Below are positions 45,826-55,244 of a DNA stretch of 64,000 nt, piece after piece. The stretch is from Pseudomonas sp. MWU16-30317. GTDB lineage: Bacteria > Pseudomonadota > Gammaproteobacteria > Pseudomonadales > Pseudomonadaceae. A model generated the notes under the pieces. That model was given only the letters and a program-made list of their open reading frames with translations, made no database searches and had not been told where the DNA came from. The position numbers and the translations under genes were made by a program. Each line of letters opens with the position of its first letter. Within the stretch, counting starts at the first letter, position 1. The stretch is taken from positions 1 to 64,000 of the forward strand of contig NZ_JAIWJA010000003.1 of assembly GCF_020515695.1 (NCBI RefSeq). The letters are read 5' to 3'.

Positions 45826-46536
45826 ATGAAGCCGTACGCCTCCCGTTATCTGCTCCTTGTTCTATTTTCGCTGACGTTGGCTGCTTGTCAGACCAAGCCG
45901 GCCGATACTGCGCCGCCGCCCGAACCCGAGGCGTACCAGCAGCTGTCGCAAAATATCACCAGCAACGAGCTGGCGACCGCTGAAGACCAACTCACCGCCC
46001 TGCAAAAACAGAATCCGACCGACGAGCGCTTGGTGAACTACCAGCGTCAGTTGGCGGAGGCGTATCTGCAGCGCAGTCAGGTGGTATTGCAAAAAGGCGA
46101 TGTCAACGCTGCCGCCAGTGCCTTGGCCAGGGCCCGCGCCCTGATGCCGACCGCGCCCGCGCTTACCAGTGGCGTCAACGGTGCCATCGCCCATGCCCGC
46201 AAGGCAGAGCTGGATCAGGCTGAAGCCGCAGTGAAAGCCGCCGAGGCGCGCCCGCCGGCAAAACTGCTGGATCCGACTGCTGCTTTCACACCTATTGAGT
46301 TGAACATCGCCGATATCAACGAGCTACGTAGCCAGTTGGACGATCTAGCGGTCGATATCGTCAACTACAAGTGCAACGTGATCCTGCAGGTGCCACGAGC
46401 GGCGGATTACCCATGGCTAGCTAGCTTGCTGAAGAAGCGCGTGATCAAGCAGGCGCCTGATCTGCAATGGAAAATCGGCCGTCACCTGGAACCCAAGCAA
46501 CGGCCGATCGTGGTGCTGATTCCAAGCAAGCCCTGA
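45826..46536 (+). CDS. Conserved lipoprotein (PA5502-like)
   Basis: A 236-residue predicted lipoprotein with lipobox LAAC21 (YLLLVLFSLTLAAC), followed by a helical TPR-like region (about 45-150: TAEDQLTALQKQNPTDERLVNYQRQLAEAYLQ spread over several helices) and a C-terminal mixed domain (ELRSQLDDLAVDIVNYKCNV). ATG 45826 with GCAGGA upstream gives the signal peptide. The gene lies downstream of znuB as in P. aeruginosa. Function is unknown; the position hints at but does not prove a link to zinc uptake. Confidence 0.8.
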   Translation: MKPYASRYLLLVLFSLTLAACQTKPADTAPPPEPEAYQQLSQNITSNELATAEDQLTALQKQNPTDERLVNYQRQLAEAYLQRSQVVLQKGDVNAAASALARARALMPTAPALTSGVNGAIAHARKAELDQAEAAVKAAEARPPAKLLDPTAAFTPIELNIADINELRSQLDDLAVDIVNYKCNVILQVPRAADYPWLASLLKKRVIKQAPDLQWKIGRHLEPKQRPIVVLIPSKP

Positions 46537-46594
46537 GGCTTCGCGGCGATATCGGCCCATGGGGCTGATGTCTTGATTCGCGGCAAGGCTTCAG

Positions 46595-46682
46595 GACCCC
46601 TTCGCGGGCGAGCCTTGCTCCCACAGTGCAAACAGTAGCGAAGTTGCACAGCTGTGGGAGCAAGGCTTGCCCGCGAAGGGCG
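46595..46682. repeat. REP doublet (inverted pair)
   Basis: CCCCTTCGCGGGCGAGCCTTGC (from 46598) and its near-complement GCAAGGCTTGCCCGCGAAGGG (to 46680) flank about 40 nt, between convergent genes. Confidence 0.85.
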
Positions 46683-46690
46683 GCACGGCT

Positions 46691-46716
46691 GGCGCAACAT
46701 CCGACGATGTTGCGCC
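46691..46716 (-). terminator. Terminator-like hairpin after katE
   Basis: GGCGCAACATC (46691-46701) and GATGTTGCGCC (46706-46716) form a perfect 11-bp stem with a 4 nt loop, 8 nt past the catalase stop. No T-run on the minus strand. Confidence 0.55.
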
Positions 46717-46724
46717 CCGCAGTA

Positions 46725-48860
46725 TCAGGCCGGCACTGCCTTCGCCTTAGGCTCCCGCGCCCATACCCGATGCTGGGCGATGGCCTGGACGAAAGCCTTG
46801 AACGTCTTGGCGTCCTGCCCCACCAGCAACCCTGCGTCCTCGTCCAGCTTCAGTGCATCGATCAGCACCTTGGCGTCCGGGCTGATGCCGATCGCCTTGA
46901 GGTGCTTGTACGCCTCCAGCAGATAGTGCAACGCCACCCCATCGGTGCTCAGCGCTTTTACCGAAGCCGCGCCGCCAGGCACCCAGACGGCATCGAAAGC
47001 CACCGAAGGCAAACCTTCCATCGACGCATCCACGGCCAATGTCTTGCCATCTGCCGTCTTGACCGGCGAAGAAGTCGGGCCCAGCACCTTGGCGTGGGCA
47101 CCCTCGCTTTCAAGCACTTTCTTCAGCGCATCGATCGCCGCCGAATCGACGCCATTCGCCACCAGAATCGCTACTTTTCGCGTCTTGATATCGCCCGACA
47201 GCAAGTTGACCTGGCTCAGCGCGGGCGAGGCCTTCAACGACGACGGTTTGGTCTGTACGGTCGCCGCTTTTGGCGCCGGCAGTCCCAGGTTCTCGGCCAC
47301 GCGGGCGGCCAGCGTCAGGTCGATATTGGCGAGGATCTCGTTCACTTGGCGCACGCGGATATGCTCGCGTTCGACCTTGCCCAGCTCAAAGCTGTACGCC
47401 GCGATGATGTGCTCCTGCTCGGCCGTGCTCATGCTGTTGAAAAACAGCGTGGCCTGGGAGAAGTGATCGCCGAACGATTCGCTGCGCTCACGCACCTTGT
47501 GCGCATCGACGCGCTCTGGATACGTCTCGAAGCCACCGTCCTGCGGCCCGGCAGGGGTTTCCTTCGGCCAGCCGCCATCAATCGAGTTGGGCTCGTAAGA
47601 CGCTCGGCCTTTATCGATCGTGGTGCGGTGCATGGCATCGCGCTGGCCGTTATGGTTGGGCGCCAGCGGCCGATTGATCGGCAGCTCGTGGAAATTCGGC
47701 CCACCCAGGCGGCTGATTTGCGTGTCGGTGTAGGAGAACAACCGGCCTTGCAGCAACGGATCGTTGGAGAAGTCGATGCCCGGCACGATATGCCCTGGGC
47801 AAAATGCGACCTGCTCGGTCTCGGCAAAGTAGTTATCGGGGTTACGGTTGAGCACCATCTTGCCCAGCGGTGTCACCGGTACCAGCTCTTCAGGGATGAT
47901 CTTGGTCGGGTCGAGCAGGTCGAAGTCGAACTTGTGCTCGTCCTCTTCGGCGACGATCTGCACGCCGAATTCCCATTCAGGGTAGTCGCCTGTCTCGATC
48001 GATTCCCACAGGTCGCGGCGGTGGAAATCAGTGTCCTTGCCTGCCAGTTTCTGCGCCTCGTCCCAGACCAGCGAGCAAACGCCCTGCTTGGGCTTCCAGT
48101 GGAATTTGACGAACGAGGCTTTGCCCTCGGCGTTGATCAACCGGAAGGTATGAATGCCGAAGCCTTCAATGGTGCGCAGGCTTTTGGGAATGGCACGGTC
48201 GGACATGGTCCACAGCACCATGTGCGCGGACTCAGGCACCAGCGAGACGAAGTCCCAGAAGGTGTCGTGGGCCGAACCGCCGGTAGGGATCTCGTTGTGC
48301 GGCTCGGGTTTGACCGCATGCACGAAGTCCGGAAACTTGATCGCGTCCTGGATGAAGAACACTGGCATGTTGTTGCCAACCAGGTCGAAATTGCCTTCAT
48401 CGGTATAGAACTTGACGGCAAAACCACGCACGTCGCGCACCGTATCGCCCGAGCCCCGCGGGCCCTGCACGGTAGAGAAGCGCACGAACACCGGGGTGAT
48501 CTTGGACGGATCGGTGAGGAAGCCCGCCTTGGTCAGCGCCGCGTGGGACTCGTAGGCCTGGAAGTAACCATGAGCCGCCGTGCCACGGGCATGCACAATG
48601 CGCTCGGGAATGCGCTCGTGGTCGAAATGGGTGATTTTCTCACGCATGATGAAGTCTTCGAGCAGCGACGGCCCGCGGGCGCCGGCTTTCAGGGTGTTCT
48701 GGTTGTCGCTGACCTTGACGCCCTGGTTGGTGCGCAAGGCTTGCTCGGTGGCATCCGAGCGAAACTTCTCGAGGCTCTCGAGCTTTTCGTTGGTATTGGC
48801 GCGATCCAGCGTGTCAGTACCCGCGAGCTGGCTGGTTCCTGGTGCTTTGGCTTTCGTCAT
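46725..48860 (-). CDS. katE: Catalase HPII, large-subunit clade
   Basis: A 711-residue large-subunit haem catalase that dismutates hydrogen peroxide. The active-site His lies in [14 protein letters not shown], the Asn in the VGNNMPVFF segment, and the proximal haem Tyr in [14 protein letters not shown]. The C-terminal ~160 residues form the extra flavodoxin/DJ-1-like domain of HPII enzymes ([19 protein letters not shown]). ATG 48860 ([11 protein letters not shown]) has GAGGAG upstream and is preferred over the ORF start at 48911. HPII genes are usually RpoS-dependent; no promoter was assigned here. Confidence 0.93.
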   Translation of the reverse strand: MTKAKAPGTSQLAGTDTLDRANTNEKLESLEKFRSDATEQALRTNQGVKVSDNQNTLKAGARGPSLLEDFIMREKITHFDHERIPERIVHARGTAAHGYFQAYESHAALTKAGFLTDPSKITPVFVRFSTVQGPRGSGDTVRDVRGFAVKFYTDEGNFDLVGNNMPVFFIQDAIKFPDFVHAVKPEPHNEIPTGGSAHDTFWDFVSLVPESAHMVLWTMSDRAIPKSLRTIEGFGIHTFRLINAEGKASFVKFHWKPKQGVCSLVWDEAQKLAGKDTDFHRRDLWESIETGDYPEWEFGVQIVAEEDEHKFDFDLLDPTKIIPEELVPVTPLGKMVLNRNPDNYFAETEQVAFCPGHIVPGIDFSNDPLLQGRLFSYTDTQISRLGGPNFHELPINRPLAPNHNGQRDAMHRTTIDKGRASYEPNSIDGGWPKETPAGPQDGGFETYPERVDAHKVRERSESFGDHFSQATLFFNSMSTAEQEHIIAAYSFELGKVEREHIRVRQVNEILANIDLTLAARVAENLGLPAPKAATVQTKPSSLKASPALSQVNLLSGDIKTRKVAILVANGVDSAAIDALKKVLESEGAHAKVLGPTSSPVKTADGKTLAVDASMEGLPSVAFDAVWVPGGAASVKALSTDGVALHYLLEAYKHLKAIGISPDAKVLIDALKLDEDAGLLVGQDAKTFKAFVQAIAQHRVWAREPKAKAVPA

Positions 48861-49119
48861 CTGACCTAGACTCCTCATGGTTTGGCCCATTGCAACGGGC
48901 TCTGCATTCAAGCGCCGCGCTCAGCGGCACCCTCACGGTGTCTACTAATGACCGGTCAGGAATTTTGTCCGTTCCTTTTATTTATGACCTCTCATCGCCT
49001 TATGCCAAATATGAAGGGATAGCCATGAAATAAATGCTAATACACTCTATACAGACAGGCTAAAATGCGCGCCCAGCTATCCGCTGCTCCTAATTCATGC
49101 GCCCCACAAGGTTCGCTAA

Positions 49120-50127
49120 GTGATCGAGTTCCAACAGGTAAATAAAACCTACCGCGTCGCCGGTAGGGACATCCCGGCGTTGCACCCCACCTCCCTGATC
49201 GTTCCCCAGGGCCAGGTGTTCGGCTTGATCGGGCACTCCGGCGCCGGCAAGAGCACGCTGCTGCGCCTGATCAACCGCCTCGAGACCCCGAGCGGCGGCA
49301 CCATCATCGTCGACGGTGAAGACGTGACCGCGTTCAATGCCGACCAGCTGCGGCGCTTTCGCCAACGTGTCGGCATGATCTTCCAGCACTTCAACCTGCT
49401 GTCGTCCAAGACCGTGGCCGATAACGTCGCCTTGCCCTTGAGCCTGGCCGGCGAGCTCTCGCGCAAGCAGATCGACCAGCGCGTCGCTGAACTGCTGGCC
49501 CGCGTCGGTTTGCAGGACCATGCGAAAAAATATCCTGCGCAGTTGTCCGGCGGCCAGAAGCAGCGCGTCGGCATCGCCCGCGCCTTGGCGACCGAGCCGA
49601 AAATTTTGCTCTGCGACGAAGCCACCAGTGCCCTCGATCCGCAGACCACCGCCTCGGTGCTCAAGCTGCTGGCCGAGATCAATCGCGAGCTGAACCTGAC
49701 CATCGTGCTGATCACCCATGAAATGGACGTGATCCGCCGGGTCTGCGATCAGGTCGCGGTGATGGACGCCGGGGTGATCGTCGAACAAGGCCCGGTGGCC
49801 AAAGTGTTCCTGCATCCGCAGCACCCAACCACCAAGCGCTTCGTGCAGGAGAGCGAAAATGTCGACGAAAACGAGCAGCACGACGATTTCGCCCATGTGC
49901 CGGGGCGCATCGTGCGCCTGACCTTCCAGGGCGAGTCGACCTATGCGCCGTTGCTGGGCACGGTCGCGCGCGAGACCGGCGTTGATTACAGCATCCTCGC
50001 CGGCCGCATCGACCGCATCAAGGACGCCCCCTACGGCCAGTTGACCCTGGCCATCACGGGGGGTGACATGGACGCCGCGTTCGCGCGCTTCACCGAGGCG
50101 GATGTCCATATGGAGGTACTGCGCTGA
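49120..50127 (+). CDS. metN: Methionine ABC transporter ATPase MetN
   Basis: A 335-residue ATPase for D/L-methionine import. Walker A is GHSGAGKST, the signature [16 protein letters not shown], Walker [14 protein letters not shown], and the H-loop ITHEMDV. The C-terminal ~85 residues are the NIL regulatory domain that binds methionine and inhibits transport. It begins with GTG 49120 ([13 protein letters not shown]). A TAAAAT hexamer at 49061-49066 is a possible -10. Its stop overlaps the metI start by one base. Confidence 0.94.
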   Translation: MIEFQQVNKTYRVAGRDIPALHPTSLIVPQGQVFGLIGHSGAGKSTLLRLINRLETPSGGTIIVDGEDVTAFNADQLRRFRQRVGMIFQHFNLLSSKTVADNVALPLSLAGELSRKQIDQRVAELLARVGLQDHAKKYPAQLSGGQKQRVGIARALATEPKILLCDEATSALDPQTTASVLKLLAEINRELNLTIVLITHEMDVIRRVCDQVAVMDAGVIVEQGPVAKVFLHPQHPTTKRFVQESENVDENEQHDDFAHVPGRIVRLTFQGESTYAPLLGTVARETGVDYSILAGRIDRIKDAPYGQLTLAITGGDMDAAFARFTEADVHMEVLR

Positions 50128-50798
50128 TGGACTTGTTGAATTATTTTGCCGACGTCGACTGGCTCGACATCGGCCAAGCCACCCTCGACACCCTGACGAT
50201 GCTCGGCGCCTCGCTGCTGTTCACCGTGGTGCTGGGCTTGCCGCTGGGCGTGCTGCTGTTCGTCTTCGGCCCGCGCCAACTGTTCGAGCACAAGGGCCTC
50301 TATGCCGCCCTGGCGTTCGCGGTCAACGTACTGCGTTCGCTGCCGTTCATCATCCTGCTGATCGTGCTGATCCCGACCACCATGTTCCTGGTCGGCACCT
50401 CACTGGGGGTGATGGGCGCGATTCCACCGCTGGTGATCGGCTGCACGCCGTTTTTCGCGCGGCTGGTGGAGACCGCGCTGCGCGAGGTCGACCGCGGCAT
50501 CATCGAGGCGACCCAGGCCATGGGCGCCACGCCCCGGCAGATCATCATGCGCGCGCTGCTGCCCGAAGCGCTGCCGGGGATCTTCGCGGCTGTGACCGTC
50601 ACCGCCATCACGCTCGTCTCCTATACCGCAATGGCGGGTGTGGTCGGCGCCGGCGGCCTGGGCGACCTGGCCATCCGCTTCGGCTACCAGCGTTTCCAGG
50701 ACAACGTGATGTACGTGACCGTGATCATCCTGATCATCATGGTGCAGGTACTGCAATCGATCGGCGACAGGCTGGTGGTGCACTTTTCCCGCAAGTAG
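50127..50798 (+). CDS. metI: Methionine ABC transporter permease MetI
   Basis: A 223-residue inner-membrane permease with five or six helices and the EAA loop (EATQAMGATPRQIIMRALLPEALPG) that docks with MetN. The start overlaps the metN stop (CTGATGG), so translation is coupled. A REP doublet separates it from metQ, a common place for differential expression of the binding protein. Confidence 0.94.
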   Translation: MDLLNYFADVDWLDIGQATLDTLTMLGASLLFTVVLGLPLGVLLFVFGPRQLFEHKGLYAALAFAVNVLRSLPFIILLIVLIPTTMFLVGTSLGVMGAIPPLVIGCTPFFARLVETALREVDRGIIEATQAMGATPRQIIMRALLPEALPGIFAAVTVTAITLVSYTAMAGVVGAGGLGDLAIRFGYQRFQDNVMYVTVIILIIMVQVLQSIGDRLVVHFSRK

Positions 50799-50817
50799 CG
50801 CGTACGAGGCTGCCACC

Positions 50818-50900
50818 TTGTGCGAGCGGGCTCTGCTCGCGAACAGGCCCGACCAGACACCGCGTCGCGGCCTTCGCTTGCGACGCTCGCTCCCACATGG
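50818..50900. repeat. REP doublet inside the met operon
   Basis: Inverted units GAGCGGGCTCTGCTCGCGAACAGGCC and GGCCTTCGCTTGCGACGCTCGCTCCCACA sit between metI and metQ. The pair may partly end transcription or protect mRNA ends. Confidence 0.75.
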
Positions 50901-50941
50901 GTCTATCGCGCACTAACCGAATTACACAAGGAGTAAGCCCT

Positions 50942-51715
50942 ATGAAAAAACTACTGGCCATCGCTGCCGCCCTGGCCTCTTTTGCCGTGCACGCCAACGA
51001 CACCCTCACTGTCGCCGCCACCGCCGTGCCGCACGCCGAGATCCTCGAATTCATCAAGCCACAACTGGCCAAGGAAGGCGTGGACCTGAACGTCAAAGTG
51101 TTCAGCGACTACGTGCAACCGAACGTGCAAGTGGCGCAAAAGCAGATGGATGCCAACTTCTTCCAGCACCAACCGTACCTTGACGAGTTCAACAAGGCCC
51201 GCGGGACCGATCTGGTTGCCGTCGTTGGCGTGCATCTGGAGCCGCTGGGCATCTATTCGACCAAGTACAAGACACTGGACGAAATCCCTGGGGGCGCCCA
51301 GGTCGTCATTCCCAACGACGCCACCAACGGCGGTCGTGCGCTGTTGTTACTGCAGGGTGCCAAGCTGATCACCCTGAAGGAGCCGACCAATATCCTCTCG
51401 ACGGTCAAGGACATCACCGCCAATCCCAAGGACCTGAAGATTCGTGAGTTGGAAGCAGCCACCCTGCCGCGCGTGCTGACCCAGGTCGACCTGGCGCTGA
51501 TCAACACCAACTATGCGCTGGCGGCCAAACTGGATCCGACCAAGGATGCGCTGATGATCGAAGGCCCGGGCTCGCCGTACGTGAACATCCTCGTGGCCCG
51601 CCCGGACAACAAGGATTCGCCCGCCATGCAGAAACTGGCTGCGGCGCTGCACAGCCCCGAGGTGAAGAAATTCATCGAAGATAAGTACAAAGGCGCTGTG
51701 GTTCCGGCGTTCTGA
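50942..51715 (+). CDS. metQ: Methionine ABC transporter substrate-binding protein MetQ
   Basis: A 257-residue periplasmic binding protein of the NlpA/MetQ family with a signal peptide (MKKLLAIAAALASFAVHA) but no lipobox Cys, unlike lipoprotein MetQ variants. Family features are ATAVPHAEILEF, DYVQPNVQVAQKQMDANFFQH and EAATLPRVLTQVDLALINTNYA. AAGGAG precedes ATG 50942. It is the last gene of the metNIQ unit, followed by a perfect REP inverted pair. Confidence 0.93.
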   Translation: MKKLLAIAAALASFAVHANDTLTVAATAVPHAEILEFIKPQLAKEGVDLNVKVFSDYVQPNVQVAQKQMDANFFQHQPYLDEFNKARGTDLVAVVGVHLEPLGIYSTKYKTLDEIPGGAQVVIPNDATNGGRALLLLQGAKLITLKEPTNILSTVKDITANPKDLKIRELEAATLPRVLTQVDLALINTNYALAAKLDPTKDALMIEGPGSPYVNILVARPDNKDSPAMQKLAAALHSPEVKKFIEDKYKGAVVPAF

Positions 51716-51735
51716 TTATTGGTGCCAGGCTTGCC

Positions 51736-51824
51736 GGCCCCTTCGCGGGCAAGCCTTGCTCCCACAGGTGTACGGCGCTGGCACTACTTGCACTGTGGGA
51801 GCAAGGCTTGCCCGCGAAGGGGCC
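51736..51824. repeat. Perfect REP inverted pair
   Basis: 32-nt arms (51736-51767 and 51793-51824) are exactly complementary around 25 nt. They sit between convergent metQ and the SCO gene. This is the consensus form of the REP family seen throughout the window. Confidence 0.95.
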
Positions 51825-51839
51825 AGCACAGTCACACAT

Positions 51840-52472
51840 TCAATCGCCCTTGAATACCGCAGGCAACTGCGCCACCAGCTTCGGCGTGCTGAACGGTGCG
51901 CGGATAAACCCGCGCTGGGTGCCATCCGGCCCGAGCAGCGCCAGATTGCCGCTGTGGCTCACCGTGTAGTTCGGCTTGCTGGTGTCCGGCTGCACGTAGG
52001 GCATGCTTACCGCCTTGGCGAATGACTCCAGCACCGACACGGTGGCATTGAAGCCGCGGAAATCCTTGTCGAAATACCCCAGATACTCCTTGAGCTTGGC
52101 CGGCGTATCGCGCTGCGGATCGACGCTGACCAAAATCACCTGCATGCGCGCGACGGTGGTCTTCGGCAACTCGGCCTTGATCTGCCGCAGCTGTGCCAAG
52201 GTGGTCGGGCAGATATCCGGGCAAAAGGTGTAGCCGAAGAACAGCACAGACCATTTGCCCTTCAGCTGATCGAGGCTGACGGGCTGGCCGTCCTGATCGG
52301 TCATCTGCAATGCCGGGATCGCCCGGCTCTGGGGCAGCAGGATGATCCCGGCATCGATCTGCTCGGGCGAGAAGCTGGTTTTACGCTGGTCGAGCACGGT
52401 CTTGACGGCCACGCCAAGGATCAACGCCACCACGACGAACAGCGCGAAAACGGTCTTTTGGGTTCGAGTCAT
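51840..52472 (-). CDS. SCO1/SenC family copper chaperone
   Basis: A 210-residue thioredoxin-like protein with an N-terminal membrane anchor (VFALFVVVALILGVAVKTVL). It has the copper-binding/redox C-x3-C motif FCPDICPTT and a conserved His in TVSHSGNLALLGPDG. SCO proteins insert CuA into cytochrome oxidase or keep its thiols reduced. Usually encoded with cox assembly genes, it is isolated here, convergent with metQ. It could alternatively be a redox signalling member of the family. Confidence 0.9.
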   Translation of the reverse strand: MTRTQKTVFALFVVVALILGVAVKTVLDQRKTSFSPEQIDAGIILLPQSRAIPALQMTDQDGQPVSLDQLKGKWSVLFFGYTFCPDICPTTLAQLRQIKAELPKTTVARMQVILVSVDPQRDTPAKLKEYLGYFDKDFRGFNATVSVLESFAKAVSMPYVQPDTSKPNYTVSHSGNLALLGPDGTQRGFIRAPFSTPKLVAQLPAVFKGD

Positions 52473-52770
52473 ACATTCAACGCAACGGGGTGATCTTGGG
52501 GCAACGCGATGAGCCGTAGCAGCAAGCCATTGATGCTGGCCCGGGTCGCCACGCGCGACAGTCCGCTACGGTACAACACCCGACAGGCACGCAGGAAGCG
52601 CAATACCGAGCGGGCTTCAGTACAATTTGCACAGCAATGATGGCCTTTCGATATAACGCATTTATCACGCGTGGAAAATAATTATGACAAATGCGTCTGA
52701 GCAGTCGTCATAACCCAGCTATCGTAGGACTTTCGTCGCGTTTATCGCCTATTCAGTAACCGGAGCGTTC

Positions 52771-53412
52771 ATGAACACCGCCGCATTGCGCGAGCAGATC
52801 AAAAGTGCCCACCAGCACGAAGCCAAAAGCGGCCGCCTGGCTCAGCAGCTCAAGGAACAACTGCCTCATCTGCATCGGGCCATTCATCTGCCCGACAGTG
52901 ACGCCGCAGGTGTTTTAGTCCGCTTTGTGAGCGCTTACATCGAGCAGGTGCCCGACCTGCTGGACGCTGCCAACGAGGTCGCGCGCAAAGCCGGTATCGA
53001 GTCGCAGATCAAACCGGTGCTGAAGATCGCCGAGGAATACTTCACCAGCCCGCCCTCGGCACTGGATGGTCATGAGGGCCTGGATTGCCTGCTGGATGAA
53101 GCCTATCTGGCCCATCGGCTGGTCGAGGAGGTCAACGATCTGTACATCAAACACCTCGGCCAGCCGCTGATTCCGCTGGATACCACGGTAGCCAGCCTGA
53201 TCGTGCATCAACTGATCGGCGAAGCCTTCGGCAATGAGCTGGACGAAGTAGTGCACCACTCGGTGGACAACATGCTCAATGATGAGAGCTTTGAGGTGGA
53301 AAAGGTCGAGGCCTACCGCGATAAACTTACCAGCCCGGACACAGGCTCGGCCTGGAAGCAATGGCCGTGCATGTCACGCCAGCTGAGCGTCGGGCTGTCG
53401 CTGGAGCAGTAA
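52771..53412 (+). CDS. Conserved hypothetical protein
   Basis: A 213-residue soluble protein without signal peptide or membrane helix. It is strongly helical (LREQIKSAHQHEAKSGRLAQQL) with a central DEAYLAHRLVEEVNDLYI segment. I recognise it only as a Pseudomonas conserved hypothetical. It is preceded by CCGGAGCG and an inverted repeat TTATGAC/GTCATAA (52682-52713), and followed by a degenerate REP-like sequence. No function is proposed. Confidence 0.75.
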   Translation: MNTAALREQIKSAHQHEAKSGRLAQQLKEQLPHLHRAIHLPDSDAAGVLVRFVSAYIEQVPDLLDAANEVARKAGIESQIKPVLKIAEEYFTSPPSALDGHEGLDCLLDEAYLAHRLVEEVNDLYIKHLGQPLIPLDTTVASLIVHQLIGEAFGNELDEVVHHSVDNMLNDESFEVEKVEAYRDKLTSPDTGSAWKQWPCMSRQLSVGLSLEQ

Positions 53413-53470
53413 GGCAGACGGTGCATATACCTGCGGGCAAAGCCCACTCCCGCAGGTGCGACTCGCTGCT

Positions 53471-54991
53471 CTAGCCGGCACTGGTCCGTAATTGCCCCTC
53501 GATCCGCCGCTTCAGCCCACGGCTTTCAATCTCCATCCGCGAACCATTGGCCTTGTTGGCCCGGCCCCAGTCCTCCAGCAGTTCCAGGCAGGAGTGGTCG
53601 ATGTAGCTCAGGTAGCCCATCGGCACCTGCACCGTAGTGCCCGGCGCAATACCTTCAAGCGCCCGGGTCAGGGCCGGCACCTTGAGAAAGGTCGCGGCCC
53701 CGATCAGGCGCAATTCCACCTGCTTGGGCCCGGTCTCGATCACGCTGATCTTCAGCCGCGCGGCCTTCAATGCAAGGCGCAGCAGCGTCAGGGCGAAGCC
53801 CAGCAACACGCCGGTCAGCAAGTCGGTAAAGATGATCGCCAGCGCGGTCACGCCATAGGTGAGCATCGGGATCCGCCCGTAACGGCCCAGACCACGCAAC
53901 GCCTTGAGGTCCACCAGCTTGAAGCCGGTATACACCAAAACGCCCGCCAGGCTGGCGACCGGAATGCTTTGCAGCACGCTGGACAGGATCACCACGAACG
54001 CCAGCAGCCACACCCCATGCAAGATCGCCGACATCCGCGTGCGGGCCCCGGCCTGAACGTTCGCCGAGCTGCGCACGATCACTCCGGTCATCGGCAACGC
54101 ACCCAGCAGCCCGCAGAGCATGTTGCCCACACCTTGGGCCGACAATTCGCGATCGAAGTCCGAACGCACACCGCTGTGCATGCGGTCCACCGCCGCGGCC
54201 GACAGCAGGGTCTCGGCACTGGCGATAAAGGCCACCGCAAAGGCGGCGATCAACAACGTCGGATCGGCCAGGTTGAGCAAGTCGGCCGGGCGCAGCCAGT
54301 CGATAGCCTCGGCGAGATTGGCGGGCACTTCGACGCGTTTGACCGACAACGCCAGCGCCAGACTGATCCCGGTAGCCGCGCCGACACCCAATAACGCACC
54401 TGGGACAAAGCGCAACGATTGCGGCCGGTAATGCTCCCAGCACCACATGATGGCGATGGTCAAAAGCCCCAATAAACCGGCCTGCCAACCCAGGCTGCCG
54501 CCCATCACCGGCATCGCCTGCGCCAAGGTCGCGGGGAAGCCCAGCAAGTTGTCGAGCCCGGAGGGCTTGGGTGCGCTGTCGAACATCACATGCACTTGCG
54601 ACAGCACGATCAACACGCCGATGCCCGCGAGCATGCCATACACCACTGCCGGGGCAGTGACGCGGAACCAGCACCCCAGCTTGAAGCGCCCCGCCAGCAG
54701 CTGCAGGAACCCCGCCAGCAACAGGATCGGCCCGAGCATGGCCATACCGTGCTGGCGCACCAGCTCGAACACCAACACCGCCAGGCCTGCTGCCGGACCG
54801 CTCACTTGCAGCGGCGACCCCGCGAGGAAGCCCACCACCACACCGCCGATGATCCCGGTAATCAGGCCCTTGGCCGGAGGCATCCCGGATGCGATAGCGA
54901 TGCCCATGCACAACGGCAGCGCCACCAGGAACACCACCACCGAAGCCAGCAATTCCCGGGGCAAAGCCGCTTTCATTTGCGCCATATTCAT
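53471..54991 (-). CDS. SulP family anion permease
   Basis: A 506-residue inner-membrane transporter of the SLC26/SulP family. It has about 12-14 helices (SVVVFLVALPLCMGIAIASGMPPAKGLITGIIGG at the N-terminus, SGPAAGLAVLV, SAETLLSAAAVDRM) and a C-terminal STAS domain (about 420-490: YLSYIDHSCLELLEDW). The start is ATG 54991 with AGGAG upstream; earlier in-frame codons lack homology. The 253 nt-distant upstream gene on the same strand is a beta carbonic anhydrase, so bicarbonate is a likelier substrate than sulphate. Confidence 0.88.
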   Translation of the reverse strand: MNMAQMKAALPRELLASVVVFLVALPLCMGIAIASGMPPAKGLITGIIGGVVVGFLAGSPLQVSGPAAGLAVLVFELVRQHGMAMLGPILLLAGFLQLLAGRFKLGCWFRVTAPAVVYGMLAGIGVLIVLSQVHVMFDSAPKPSGLDNLLGFPATLAQAMPVMGGSLGWQAGLLGLLTIAIMWCWEHYRPQSLRFVPGALLGVGAATGISLALALSVKRVEVPANLAEAIDWLRPADLLNLADPTLLIAAFAVAFIASAETLLSAAAVDRMHSGVRSDFDRELSAQGVGNMLCGLLGALPMTGVIVRSSANVQAGARTRMSAILHGVWLLAFVVILSSVLQSIPVASLAGVLVYTGFKLVDLKALRGLGRYGRIPMLTYGVTALAIIFTDLLTGVLLGFALTLLRLALKAARLKISVIETGPKQVELRLIGAATFLKVPALTRALEGIAPGTTVQVPMGYLSYIDHSCLELLEDWGRANKANGSRMEIESRGLKRRIEGQLRTSAG

Positions 54992-55244
54992 GACCGTTCT
55001 CCTGAAAAGTCCTGCAGGGCCGTCGGTCGGTGTCAGTGGCGAAGGGCGGCGTTCGCGGCGACGCAAACGCCGCTGGGCGAAAGCGGCCGGCAACGATTGG
55101 CAATCGCCCGGCAACACCATTGCCCAGTCAACAGATCTGTTTTTGTTGTTATGGGTATCGACTTTCTACACCGACAACGAAGCGGGCCGCGCACGCAGGC
55201 GCAGCCGTTCAAGGGCCCATCAACTACATGTCATGCAACGTCGG

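Noticed and set aside
46626..48869. 747-codon plus-strand frame opposite katE
   Set aside because: The minus strand encodes an intact HPII catalase; the opposite frame begins inside a REP element and lacks recognisable domains.
49038..49066. Full sigma70 promoter for metN
   Set aside because: TAAAAT at 49061 is a fair -10, but no -35 with correct spacing is visible, so only the hexamer is mentioned.
52682..52713. TTATGAC-N18-GTCATAA inverted repeat as an operator
   Set aside because: Short arms with a long spacer; a single occurrence without neighbours or known consensus is weak evidence.
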